Assembly (NCBI RefSeq): GCF_019469425.1
Contig: NZ_CP048272.1
Coordinates: forward strand, 868,001 to 932,000
DNA from: Bifidobacterium asteroides
GTDB lineage: Bacteria; Actinomycetota; Actinomycetes; Actinomycetales; Bifidobacteriaceae
Reading direction: 5' to 3'
Length of the DNA stretch: 64,000 nt
Shown here: piece by piece, positions 1 to 7,652 of the stretch
Layout of the letters: every line of letters starts with the position of its first letter
Position numbering within the stretch: the stretch's first letter is position 1
Program-made: the position numbers and the translations under genes
Notes under the pieces: generated by a model
What the model was told of the DNA's origin: nothing
Databases searched by the model: none
The model's input: only the letters and a program-made list of their open reading frames with translations

Positions 1-444
1 GAGCTGGGCCGGCATGCCAATGGCGCAGGAATGGTCATGTCTTTGGAGATGTACGAGGACACCTATTTGGGCCGCGCTGACTCCGCCGTTCATTTCGTAT
101 CCGAAGTAGGCCTGCCCAACGTGGGTCTCAATCCTGACGTAGGCAACCTGGTACGTCTGCGCCGGCGGATCGATGATTGGCGCGAAACCTATCGGAAAAC
201 GCTTCCATATGCGGTTTACTGGCATCTGAAGAACTATCAGCGCGACGAAGCCCCTGACGGTTCCTGGCATGTTGCTATACCCACAACCTTGCGTGACGGC
301 ATCATCGATTACCGTTGGGCGGTCCATTATGCCCAAAGCTGCGGATACCAGGGCATGTTCATCTGTGAGCACTACGGGGGCGATGTCCTGTCTGTCTGCG
401 CTCACAACGCTGGATACCTGCAGAAACTACTTTCCCGGCCGTGA
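1..444 (+). CDS. Sugar phosphate isomerase/epimerase-family TIM-barrel protein, 3' end only
   Basis: The reading frame is open from base 1, so the N-terminus lies outside the window; 147 residues are visible. The sequence resembles the C-terminal half of xylose-isomerase-like TIM barrels (AP endonuclease 2 fold). It has a GLNPDVGNL segment, a YWHLKNYQRDE strand with a likely metal-ligand histidine, and a CEHYGGD strand ending in a conserved glutamate. Segments of this kind occur, as I recall, in the 3-oxoisoapionate decarboxylase (OiaC) branch, which releases L-erythrulose; 2-oxo-tetronate isomerases (OtnI) and hydroxypyruvate isomerases are related. The gene sits 74 bases before pdxA-, gntP-, rpiB- and tpi-like genes on the same strand, so it is probably part of that operon. 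The exact substrate is inference. Confidence 0.7.
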   Translation, partial: ELGRHANGAGMVMSLEMYEDTYLGRADSAVHFVSEVGLPNVGLNPDVGNLVRLRRRIDDWRETYRKTLPYAVYWHLKNYQRDEAPDGSWHVAIPTTLRDGIIDYRWAVHYAQSCGYQGMFICEHYGGDVLSVCAHNAGYLQKLLSRP

Positions 445-518
445 CCTTCGAAACGATGAACCTATCGGTCAATGATTTGGGGAAATAAACCAACACCATA
501 TCCAACAAAGGAGTACAT

Positions 519-1514
519 ATGAGTGCAAATGCATCAACAAAACCGCGTATTGCCATGACATTCGGCGATCCGGCCGGCATTGGCCCTGAACTTGGCGTCA
601 GACTGCTCGCTGATCCCAAAAACCGTAAGTCCGCCGACATCTATGTTTTGGCTGACAGGGTTGAGGTGGAGTCCGCGGCCGAGAAGGCCGGCCTCGAAGT
701 CCCCATTGCTGGTCAGCCTAATGATGATGCGGTAGCCGTTCTCGACGATCATTCGCTACCTGAAACCGCTATCCCCGTCAAGCAGACGTCCAAGGTAGCC
801 GGCGAGCGCGCACTGCATCAGCTCAGTCGTGGACTTGATCTAGCGCGCGATGGCAAAATTGAAGCCATGGTTTTCATGCCGCTGAACAAGACCAGCCTGC
901 ACCTGGGCGGCATGAACGAGCTCGACGAACTCCGTTGGTTCGCCAAGAAACTGGGATTCAATGGGTTTACGAGTGAAATCAATATCATTCCAGGATTGTG
1001 GACTTCAAGGGTGACCAGTCACATGGGACTCAAGGACGTGCCGGGCCGTATCACCAAGGATGGTGTGGTCAGCGCAATCACTCTGCTGCACAACTTGCTG
1101 CATGACTCGGGCATAGCAGAACCCCGCCTTGGTGTTTGCGCTTTGAACCCCCATAATGGCGAGAACGGCATTTTTGGCCGTGAGGAGATCGATATCATTC
1201 GTCCCGGTATCGAGCAGGCTCGGCAGGCCGGTGTCAACGTGGATGGGACCTATCCGGCTGACACCATATTTATTGGCGCCAAGGACAGGTATGACGGTGT
1301 CGTTACGATGTACCACGATCAGGGCCAGATCGCTATAAAGCTGATGGGCTTTGACGGTGGAGTCACTGTCCAAGGCGGTCTTCCTGTCTTCATAGATACG
1401 CCTGCGCATGGAACGGCATTCGATCTGGTTGGTCAGAACAAGGCCAACATCACCTCAAGCCAGAATGCCTTCAACATTGCCTGCGCCATCGGATCAAGCA
1501 GGGTCAATCGCTGA
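519..1514 (+). CDS. pdxA2: PdxA-family 4-phospho-hydroxyacid dehydrogenase, probably catabolic PdxA2 type
   Basis: 331 residues, normal PdxA length. The N-terminal glycine-rich strand TFGDPAGIGPEL is typical of the family. The three metal-binding histidines are present in SHMGLKD, NPHNGENG and MYHDQG. Classical PdxA oxidises 4-phosphohydroxy-L-threonine in vitamin B6 synthesis. The PdxA2 branch oxidises and decarboxylates 4-phospho-D-threonate or 4-phospho-D-erythronate to dihydroxyacetone phosphate and CO2. Placement beside a GntP permease and two sugar-phosphate isomerases favours the catabolic role. No kinase of the DUF1537 family, which would make the phosphorylated substrate, is visible; it could lie upstream of the window. 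The start ATG at 519 follows a purine-rich AAAGGAG 6 bases upstream. Confidence 0.8.
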   Translation: MSANASTKPRIAMTFGDPAGIGPELGVRLLADPKNRKSADIYVLADRVEVESAAEKAGLEVPIAGQPNDDAVAVLDDHSLPETAIPVKQTSKVAGERALHQLSRGLDLARDGKIEAMVFMPLNKTSLHLGGMNELDELRWFAKKLGFNGFTSEINIIPGLWTSRVTSHMGLKDVPGRITKDGVVSAITLLHNLLHDSGIAEPRLGVCALNPHNGENGIFGREEIDIIRPGIEQARQAGVNVDGTYPADTIFIGAKDRYDGVVTMYHDQGQIAIKLMGFDGGVTVQGGLPVFIDTPAHGTAFDLVGQNKANITSSQNAFNIACAIGSSRVNR

Positions 1515-1650
1515 TCGTCAAGATCCTGCCGGCGGTCAGGCGAAAGAGGTCGACAACGGATGTCATCCGCTTCCCTGACTGTTCGACGTGCCCCGGCATC
1601 CTTATGGCTCCGGGGCCATCTTTTGGTCATACATTCAAGGAAAGAGTGTC

Positions 1651-2994
1651 ATGCTTCCAGTTCTCAGCGGCATTGCCGCCATCATTGTTTTAATAGTTTT
1701 GATTGTGTACTGCAAACTACATCCCTTTGTGGCGCTCATCATCTCATCTTTGTGCCTTGGTTTGGTCAATGGCCTGGGCACGGAGAAGACCGTCAAATCC
1801 TTTACTACGGGATTCGGTTCTCAGCTGTCCACCACCGGTATCGTGATAGGTTTGGGAGCCATTATCGGTGGGATGCTCGTCAGCAGCGGCGGTGCCGAAC
1901 GAATAGCCAGCGTGATCGTGGGCAAGAGCAAGAAAGCTCTGATCCCCCTTGCCGTAGGTCTGGTGGCTTTGATCATCGAATTGCCCAATTTGTTCGAGGT
2001 CACTTTCGTGCTCCTTATCCCAATTGTGTTCTCTGTGGCTAAGAGGACTCATACCAGTGCGCTTTACGTAGCCATACCTATGGCAGCCGGTATGATGACC
2101 GCCCATGGTCTGCTTCCTCCCGGCCCTGCTACCGTCATCGGTGCGGGCGCAATCGGGGTGGACCTCGGGTTGGTTTCCATGATCGGCATCGTAATCTGCA
2201 TTCCTGTGTTCGCGGCCGGTGTCTGGCTGTTCCCCAAGCTCATGCAACGGTATTACCTTCGCTATCAGGTAAGCGACGGCTCTGAGTATGCCACCAAGGA
2301 CGACGCCCTGGCACAGGCCCCTAGCATGCTCAAATCGCTGCCTTCGGTTCTGCTGGCCCCAATTCTGCTGATCATCGGCACCATCGGCAAGGCGGTCTTC
2401 TCCAAGGGCTCCGTCGGTTATGTGATTACGCAATTCTTTGGAAATGCTGTAGTCGCCTTGCTGCTGTCGGCCCTGTACGCGCTGATCTTCTTGGGGCTCG
2501 GTTCGGGCATGACCGCCAAGAAAACATTGAGTCAGAGCAAGACCAGCCTAAAAGGTGTGGTCAATGTTCTGCTGATCATTGGCGCAGGCGGCGGCCTTAA
2601 GGAAATGCTGCAGAGCACTGGTCTGAGCGATCAAATAGCGACAACCACGGCCAAGTGGGCCATTCCCACCGTTCTGCTGGCCTGGCTGATCGCCGCGCTC
2701 TTCCGAGTTGCTCTTGGGTCTGGCACGGTCGCTGTGGCGGCTGCAGCGGGCATCGTTGCTCCGATGGTTGCGCAAGCTGATGATTTGCATAAGGCGCTGG
2801 CTGTTCTAGCCATCGCCGTAGGAGCCATGATCTTCTCTCATGTAAATGATGGCGCCTTCTGGCTCTTCCAGGAGTATCTGGACATGACAGTTCCTCAGAC
2901 CTTGAAGACATGGAGCTTCCTGGTGACTGTCCAATCGGTGGCGGGTCTGATTGCTCTGCTGCTGGTGGATGCCGTCCTAGGCATTGTGGTATAG
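1651..2994 (+). CDS. GntP-family gluconate/sugar-acid:H+ symporter
   Basis: Integral membrane permease of 447 residues with 12 or more hydrophobic segments. The early GAIIGGMLVSSGGAERIA stretch and the late HVNDGAFW motif are hallmarks of GntP-family carriers, which take up gluconate and related aldonic acids. The frame is open from 1588, but ATG 1651 is preferred because AAGGAAAG stands about 6 bases upstream and the protein then starts directly at a hydrophobic helix. It lies between the PdxA-like and RpiB-like genes, so it probably imports the acid sugar degraded by the neighbours. The specific substrate cannot be told from sequence. Confidence 0.85.
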   Translation: MLPVLSGIAAIIVLIVLIVYCKLHPFVALIISSLCLGLVNGLGTEKTVKSFTTGFGSQLSTTGIVIGLGAIIGGMLVSSGGAERIASVIVGKSKKALIPLAVGLVALIIELPNLFEVTFVLLIPIVFSVAKRTHTSALYVAIPMAAGMMTAHGLLPPGPATVIGAGAIGVDLGLVSMIGIVICIPVFAAGVWLFPKLMQRYYLRYQVSDGSEYATKDDALAQAPSMLKSLPSVLLAPILLIIGTIGKAVFSKGSVGYVITQFFGNAVVALLLSALYALIFLGLGSGMTAKKTLSQSKTSLKGVVNVLLIIGAGGGLKEMLQSTGLSDQIATTTAKWAIPTVLLAWLIAALFRVALGSGTVAVAAAAGIVAPMVAQADDLHKALAVLAIAVGAMIFSHVNDGAFWLFQEYLDMTVPQTLKTWSFLVTVQSVAGLIALLLVDAVLGIVV

Positions 2995-3045
2995 GCCGCT
3001 AGCCCGATAAGTCGATATTCGAGATTCAAGGAAAGGTGAAAGATA

Positions 3046-3486
3046 ATGAGACTGGCGTTCGGAGCCGATCCTAATGCTGCAGGGTTGAAGAATGTGCTTA
3101 TGGAGGAGGCAAGACGCCTGGGTCACGAGGTGATCGATTTTCCTACTGATGATCCAATCTACGCCAACGTGGCCATTGTCCTTGCGCAGTCTGTGGTTCG
3201 GGGTGAAGCGGATCGAGGCGTCCTGCTTTGCGGGACGGGTTTAGGCGTTTCGATCTCGGCCAATAAGGTGCCGGGAGCCTATTGCGCCTGCGTATCGGAC
3301 ATATATCAAGCCGAGCGTGCACGCCGCAGCAATGATGCGAACATCATCGCCATGGGTGCTCAGGTTCTGGGACCCGAAACAGCCAAATGCCTGTTAAGGG
3401 CTTATCTGGCCAGTGAGTTCGATCCTGATTCCAGAAGTGGCCCAAAGGTGGCGCGCATCCGTCAATTTGAGCTTCATCAGCAATGA
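3046..3486 (+). CDS. RpiB/LacA/LacB-family sugar-phosphate isomerase
   Basis: 146 residues, the usual RpiB size. The active-site segment LLCGTGLGVSISANKVPG keeps the catalytic cysteine and the phosphate-handling glycines. In the later helix the usual HN(D/A)AN motif reads SNDAN, so the ring-opening histidine position carries serine. That fits an enzyme acting on an open-chain substrate rather than ribose 5-phosphate, as in DerI/EryI-type D-erythrulose 4-phosphate isomerases, which give D-erythrose 4-phosphate. The next gene is a TPI-like protein, the same pairing seen in erythritol and L-erythrulose catabolism. GAAAGG about 9 bases upstream supports the ATG start. Family assignment is firm; substrate is inferred from context. 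Confidence 0.85.
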   Translation: MRLAFGADPNAAGLKNVLMEEARRLGHEVIDFPTDDPIYANVAIVLAQSVVRGEADRGVLLCGTGLGVSISANKVPGAYCACVSDIYQAERARRSNDANIIAMGAQVLGPETAKCLLRAYLASEFDPDSRSGPKVARIRQFELHQQ

Positions 3487-3527
3487 TGAATCCGTGGGCA
3501 GCAGACAGTCAATTTTCATTGCGCTAA

Positions 3528-4292
3528 GTGGGGAAGATGAACAAGCCGATTGTGGCCATAAGCCTGAAGATGTATTTTACAAGGAAACAGACACTGGCAT
3601 ATTGTCGACGATTAGCCGATCTTCTCAATGCCGCAGCCCTCCCGCTGGACAAGGTGACCATGGCGGTTCTGCCGGATTACCTTACGGTGGAGCAGGCTGG
3701 ACAGGCTCTGCTGTCCGCGGATGTTCATCTCGGCATTCAGGATGTATGCGATCAAGACCGTGGCCCGTTTACTGGGGAGGTCTCGCCCCTGGATGCTTTT
3801 GACCTGGGTGTGACCGTGGCTGAAGTGGGTCATGAGGAACGCCGTCGCATGTATGGGGAAGATGATGAACTCATCGGGCGAAAGGTTCGTGCATGCTGGC
3901 GCAATGGGTTGACACCCCTGCTGTGCGTGGGCGAGCTCATCAACCAAGGGCCTGACGCGGCCGCTGATTATTGCTTAAAGCAGATTGAAATGGGACTGGG
4001 TGAGAAGCCTGACCTTCCAGCCTGGATTGCATATGAACCGGTCTGGGCCGTCGGGGCTTCCAGCCCTGCTCCAGTTGAATACGTTCGAAAGGTATGTTCG
4101 ATTATCAAAAATGAGCTTGGTTTCAAATGCCGCAATCTGTCGCTCATATATGGAGGGGCCGCTGCTCCGGGATTGTTGACTGAGCTTTGGCCGACGGTCG
4201 ATGGGGTGTTCCTAGGTCGTTTCGCGCATGATCCTGCTGCTTTTCTGGAAGTGGTGAAAGAGGCCTGGCGCTTGGTCAGCCAGGACTCGTAG
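3528..4292 (+). CDS. Triose-phosphate-isomerase-like protein, probable L-erythrulose 1-phosphate isomerase type
   Basis: 254 residues if started at GTG 3528; ATG 3537 is an equally possible start with a GGGG run just before it. The catalytic triad of triose-phosphate isomerase is kept: lysine in SLKMYF, histidine in VGHEERR and glutamate in AYEPVWAVG. Surrounding residues depart from the housekeeping enzyme: NWKMN has become SLKMY, GHSERR has become GHEERR, loop 6 reads VGASSPAP, and the phosphate-binding GGS/GGAS loops read YGGAA and FLGRFA. This pattern matches paralogs such as TpiA2/EryH/LerI, which interconvert L-erythrulose 1-phosphate and D-erythrulose 4-phosphate. It follows rpiB closely and ends the operon; the infC promoter begins 18 bases after its stop. 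Confidence 0.75.
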   Translation: MGKMNKPIVAISLKMYFTRKQTLAYCRRLADLLNAAALPLDKVTMAVLPDYLTVEQAGQALLSADVHLGIQDVCDQDRGPFTGEVSPLDAFDLGVTVAEVGHEERRRMYGEDDELIGRKVRACWRNGLTPLLCVGELINQGPDAAADYCLKQIEMGLGEKPDLPAWIAYEPVWAVGASSPAPVEYVRKVCSIIKNELGFKCRNLSLIYGGAAAPGLLTELWPTVDGVFLGRFAHDPAAFLEVVKEAWRLVSQDS

Positions 4293-4309
4293 GATCAGGT
4301 CGGTCGGAG

Positions 4310-4338
4310 TTGACCGCTCATCGGCGTTGTGCTAATAT
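4310..4338 (+). promoter_or_regulatory. Strong sigma-70-type promoter of the infC-rpmI-rplT operon
   Basis: TTGACC at 4310-4315 and TAATAT at 4333-4338 are separated by exactly 17 bases. It is the best promoter match in this part of the window and lies just after the stop of the TPI-like gene. Transcription would begin near 4345. Confidence 0.75.
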
Positions 4339-4344
4339 ATCACT

Positions 4345-4543
4345 CGGCTTGAGAAATCAAGAAAGCGGGTGACCCACCTGGAAGTCTCTTATGACTTCGG
4401 GTTCGAGAAGTGGCGGTGCTCTGTTGTGTTTTACAGAATCGCTCATGAATGCGAAAGCGCGTCGTTTGCAGCGATGGTCTTTTCGCCTGGACTCATGTGG
4501 ATTGGCTGCAGGCAGTGGATGTTGTGGTATTTGAGAAGGAGTC
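4345..4543 (+). promoter_or_regulatory. Long 5' leader of infC operon
   Basis: About 200 untranslated bases separate the predicted start of transcription from the infC start codon. A short hairpin GAAGTC/GACTTC (4381-4398, six-base loop) and a GCGAAAGC tetraloop-like element near 4450 are visible. Leaders of infC operons are often used for feedback control by L20 or IF3. No specific Rfam-type fold was recognised here, so regulatory function is inference. Confidence 0.4.
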
Positions 4544-4546
4544 ATC

Positions 4547-5236
4547 ATTAGCGACGAACCAAGGATTAACGACGATATACGAGTGTCTCAGGTACGCCTG
4601 ATCGGGCCCAACGGCGAGCAGGTGGGAATCATTGCGACCTCCGTCGCCCTCAACCTGGCCAAGGAGGCCAACCTTGACCTGGTCGAGGTTGCACCCAAGG
4701 CCAAGCCTCCGGTCGCCAAGCTCATTGATTACGGCAAGTTCAAATACAACGAGAAGATCAAGGCTCGTGAGGCGCGCCGCAACCAGAGCATGTCGGAGAT
4801 CAAGGAGATCCGCTTCAGATTGAAGATCGACGACCACGACTTCGAGGTCAAGGAGGGGCACGTGCGCCGCTTCCTGTCCGCCGGAGACAAGGTCAAGGTC
4901 ACTATCATGCTGCGTGGGCGCGAGCAGTCCCGGCCCATCGGCGGCGTGGAGCTCCTGCGCAAGCTGGCTGACGACGTCGCGGATCTGGGCTCCATCGAGT
5001 TCGCCCCCAAGCAGGAGGGGCGCAACATCATCATGACCCTGTCGCCTAAGGGCAAGAAGGTCCACACCCAGTCTGAGCAGCGTCGGCGGGGTGGCCAGGC
5101 CCGTGCCGAGCGCAAGGCCCGCCAGGCGGCCCATCTGGCTGCCAAGGCCGACGAAAAGGAGACTGCTGGCTCCAACAATACTTCTCCCAAGCAGATGAAA
5201 TCCAAGGAGGGCAGCAATGCCGAAGATGAAAAGTAA
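4547..5236 (+). CDS. infC: Translation initiation factor IF-3
   Basis: IF-3 binds the 30S subunit and checks start-codon choice. The family's N-terminal signature [10 protein letters not shown] is encoded in frame before the first standard start (GTG 4583), so translation must begin upstream. The only fitting starts are ATT 4547 or ATC 4544, placed 5 or 2 bases after GAGAAGGAG (4533-4541). A non-AUG start is a known feature of infC that permits self-regulation. From ATT the protein has 229 residues. The linker and C-domain ([23 protein letters not shown]) are normal. A basic, then acidic, tail of about 50 residues extends beyond the usual end. The gene overlaps rpmI by 20 bases. Confidence 0.93.
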   Translation: MSDEPRINDDIRVSQVRLIGPNGEQVGIIATSVALNLAKEANLDLVEVAPKAKPPVAKLIDYGKFKYNEKIKAREARRNQSMSEIKEIRFRLKIDDHDFEVKEGHVRRFLSAGDKVKVTIMLRGREQSRPIGGVELLRKLADDVADLGSIEFAPKQEGRNIIMTLSPKGKKVHTQSEQRRRGGQARAERKARQAAHLAAKADEKETAGSNNTSPKQMKSKEGSNAEDEK

Positions 5237-5411
5237 CTCCGCCGCATCCAAGCGCGTTCGGACCACGGGTTCGGGCAAGCTCATGCACGCCGGGACCGGT
5301 ATGCGCCACAATCTGGAGCACAAGTCGGCCAAGAAGCGTCGTCACCTGTCCACTGACGAGGTGCTCGCTCCGACCCAGTCCAAGAATATGAAGAGGATGC
5401 TGGCCCGCTGA
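5217..5411 (+). CDS. rpmI: 50S ribosomal protein L35
   Basis: 64 residues, standard L35 length, beginning [13 protein letters not shown] with the basic [10 protein letters not shown] core. AAGGAGG at 5204-5210 lies inside the end of infC, 6 bases before the ATG, so rpmI has its own strong ribosome-binding site although its first 20 bases overlap infC. Middle gene of the infC-rpmI-rplT operon. Confidence 0.97.
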   Translation: MPKMKSNSAASKRVRTTGSGKLMHAGTGMRHNLEHKSAKKRRHLSTDEVLAPTQSKNMKRMLAR

Positions 5412-5459
5412 GCGGGTGCCGTCGCGTCGAGTGAGATTTTAGAAAGCTGAGGAATATCT

Positions 5460-5843
5460 ATGGCACGAGTCAAGCGGGCAGTCAACGCGCATAAGAAGCG
5501 TCGGGTCGTTCTGGAACGGGCGTCAGGCTACCGTGGCCAGCGCTCCCGTCTCTACCGCAAGGCCAAGGAGCAGCTGCTTCATTCATATACATACAACTTC
5601 CGGGACCGCAAGGCCCGCAAGGGCGACTTCCGCAAGCTGTGGATCCAGCGCATCAACGCCGGATGCCGCGCCCAGGGAATCACCTACAACCGCTTCATCC
5701 AGGGTCTGCGTCTGGCCGGTATCGAGCTGGATCGCCGCGCCCTGGCCGATCTGGTCGTCAACGACATCGACACTTTCAACGCCATCGTGGCTGAGGCCAA
5801 GAAGGCCTTGCCTGCCGATGTGAACGCTCCGGTCGCTGCCTGA
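5460..5843 (+). CDS. rplT: 50S ribosomal protein L20
   Basis: 127 residues with the typical start [15 protein letters not shown] and the segment [19 protein letters not shown]20 is needed early in assembly of the large subunit and in several bacteria represses its own operon. Last gene of the operon, followed by a short hairpin terminator. The ATG follows AAGCTGAGG by several bases. Confidence 0.97.
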   Translation: MARVKRAVNAHKKRRVVLERASGYRGQRSRLYRKAKEQLLHSYTYNFRDRKARKGDFRKLWIQRINAGCRAQGITYNRFIQGLRLAGIELDRRALADLVVNDIDTFNAIVAEAKKALPADVNAPVAA

Positions 5844-5868
5844 TCAGCGGACCTGGCCGCCACGTTTC

Positions 5869-5896
5869 AAGAACCTCGCCTTTCGCGGGGTTCTTT
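5869..5896 (+). terminator. Terminator after rplT
   Basis: AAGAACC (5869-5875) pairs with GGTTCTT (5889-5895) around a short GC-rich loop, ending in a small T run. It lies 25 bases after the rplT stop. Confidence 0.6.
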
Positions 5897-5960
5897 GCAT
5901 ATTCGACCATTCCTCAGGGGGACGGTAAGTTGATTGGCGACAATGATGCCGGGAGCCGCC

Positions 5961-6590
5961 ATGAACGACAACCACAGCCTAGATGCATCGGCCGTCTCGG
6001 CAGAATCTCCAGAATCAGCAGGCGCCGCGATCAATCAGTCACGGCCCGTCCCTCGGCTGCGGGTCTTTCTCTAGGCGGCGGAGTTCTTCTCTGGCATGGC
6101 TGCCAGGCCGCCCAACCGGGGGCCTCCCGCCTGCTGGCTCCTTACCTCTCGTCCTCCCAGATCGTATGGACCATCATGATCACCTGGCTCTGGGTGCCTT
6201 GGGGGGCACTGGGCCGACAGGAATCCTGATTCGGACAGGCTCTACCTGTGCATTATGGCCGCGGCCATCTGGACTGCCCTGATCATCCTGATTTCGGGAC
6301 TGCTGATCGTGACCGTCTCCACCAACCTCCTTGTCCCGGCGGTCACCCGTCAGCGCTACGACCTCATCATGGTCGATGCCTATCAGGACATCACCATACC
6401 CTTCCAGATGAGCTCCACCGAGTTCTTCACCATGGTCAGTAACCACCTGAATCCGGGCCCGGTCATGATGGTCAAAATGAACTTGACCGATACCATCACC
6501 AGGGAGGCCGGCCCCTACCGACGGTTCCTTTGGCAAGAGGGATCCAGAGGCTGGTTCGGGGGTCCCTTGAACGGTCCGATTGGGTCTTGA
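5961..6590 (+). pseudogene. Decayed membrane-protein gene (probable pseudogene)
   Basis: No single frame spans this 630-base stretch. The frame starting at ATG 5961 (MNDNHSLDASAV) meets a TAG at 6072 and a TGA near 6178. A different frame carries a hydrophobic run VWTIMITWLWVPWG around 6170-6215. The first frame then resumes with a clear membrane helix AAIWTALIILISGLLIV (from about 6258) and runs to 6590. The simplest reading is a membrane protein of about 200 residues broken by at least two frameshifts and a stop. The product family was not recognised. The whole interval 5897-6677 contains no other convincing gene. A sequencing error cannot be excluded. Confidence 0.5.
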
Positions 6591-6677
6591 GCGCGTTGGG
6601 AGCATGGAAAAGGAAACGGGGCATTAGAATATGGCCAAAGAACAGCGCTGATGAAGAGAACCGGAGGGTAAGCGGGA

Positions 6678-7607
6678 GTGGACAGTGATCATCAGGAGGG
6701 GATGACAGCCCTGTTGGATCAGTTCCTGGCCTACACCGGTCTGGAACGGGGTCTTGCCCCGGCCACGGTCAAGGCCTATCGGTCCGATCTGAACATGTAC
6801 ATCCGCTGGTTGTCTGGTAGGGGCATCACCAGCCTGGGGCAGATCCAAACCGCCGATGTGGAGGGCTTTCTGGCCCATCTGGCCGACGAGAGTCCAGCCA
6901 GCCGCTCACGCAGGATGGCTGCCGTCCATGAGTGGCACCGGTTCGCCCTCAAACAGGGTGTGACCGACCAGGATGTCTCCCGCACCGTCAAGGCTCCCAA
7001 GGGCACCTCGGCCCTGCCGGACGTGCTGGATGTGGATCAGGTGACCCGGCTGCTTGATGTGGCCGCCATGGGCGGGTCCAAGGATCCGGTGGTCCTGCGG
7101 GACAAGGCCCTGCTGGAATTCATGTACGCCACCGGTTGCCGGGTCTCGGAGGCCGTCGGCACCGACCTGGAGGACATGGACTTGGGCGAGCGGGTGGTTC
7201 GTCTGACCGGCAAGGGCGACAAGCAGCGTCTGGTGCCCATGGGTTCCTACGCCTGCCAGGCCATGCAGGCCTATCTGAATCTGGGTCGGGCCACCCTGTG
7301 CAGTCGGGCGACCAAGGGCAGGGAGCTGCGGGCCGTCTTCCTCAACAAGCGGGGCAAGCGGCTGACCAGGCAGACGGTCTGGCAGGTGGTCAGGGATGCC
7401 GGCCGCCGGGCGGGTCTGAACAGGCCCCTGCATCCCCACACGCTGAGGCACTCCTTCGCCACCCATCTGCTGGAGGGAGGCGCTGATGTGCGTTCAGTCC
7501 AGGAGCTGCTGGGCCATGCCTCGGTGACCACGACGCAGATATACACACACGTCAGCCCCCAGGCCCTGATGGAGACCTACCAGACGGCCCATCCTCGCGC
7601 CCGTTGA
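6678..7607 (+). CDS. xerD: Tyrosine site-specific recombinase XerD
   Basis: 309 residues: an N-terminal SAM-like core-binding domain (about 1-105) and a catalytic domain. The active-site set is complete: arginine in ATGCRVSEA, lysine in GKGDKQR, HxxR in HTLRHSF, histidine in LLGHASV and tyrosine in TQIYTHV. With XerC it resolves chromosome dimers at dif. The start is taken as GTG 6678 because CCGGAGGG lies about 9 bases upstream; ATG 6702 is an alternative. It opens the xerD-parA-scpA-scpB block, typical for bifidobacteria and relatives. A second recombinase (XerC) is at 14949. Confidence 0.9.
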   Translation: MDSDHQEGMTALLDQFLAYTGLERGLAPATVKAYRSDLNMYIRWLSGRGITSLGQIQTADVEGFLAHLADESPASRSRRMAAVHEWHRFALKQGVTDQDVSRTVKAPKGTSALPDVLDVDQVTRLLDVAAMGGSKDPVVLRDKALLEFMYATGCRVSEAVGTDLEDMDLGERVVRLTGKGDKQRLVPMGSYACQAMQAYLNLGRATLCSRATKGRELRAVFLNKRGKRLTRQTVWQVVRDAGRRAGLNRPLHPHTLRHSFATHLLEGGADVRSVQELLGHASVTTTQIYTHVSPQALMETYQTAHPRAR

Positions 7608-7652
7608 CCCGCCAACCCGCGAATGCGGTCGGAAACTTGATAGGGTAGAGGC

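Noticed and set aside
5930-6282. Overlapping short frames (5930-6229 and 5983-6282) as separate genes
   Set aside because: Only part of one frame has a membrane-helix pattern; better explained as pieces of one broken gene.
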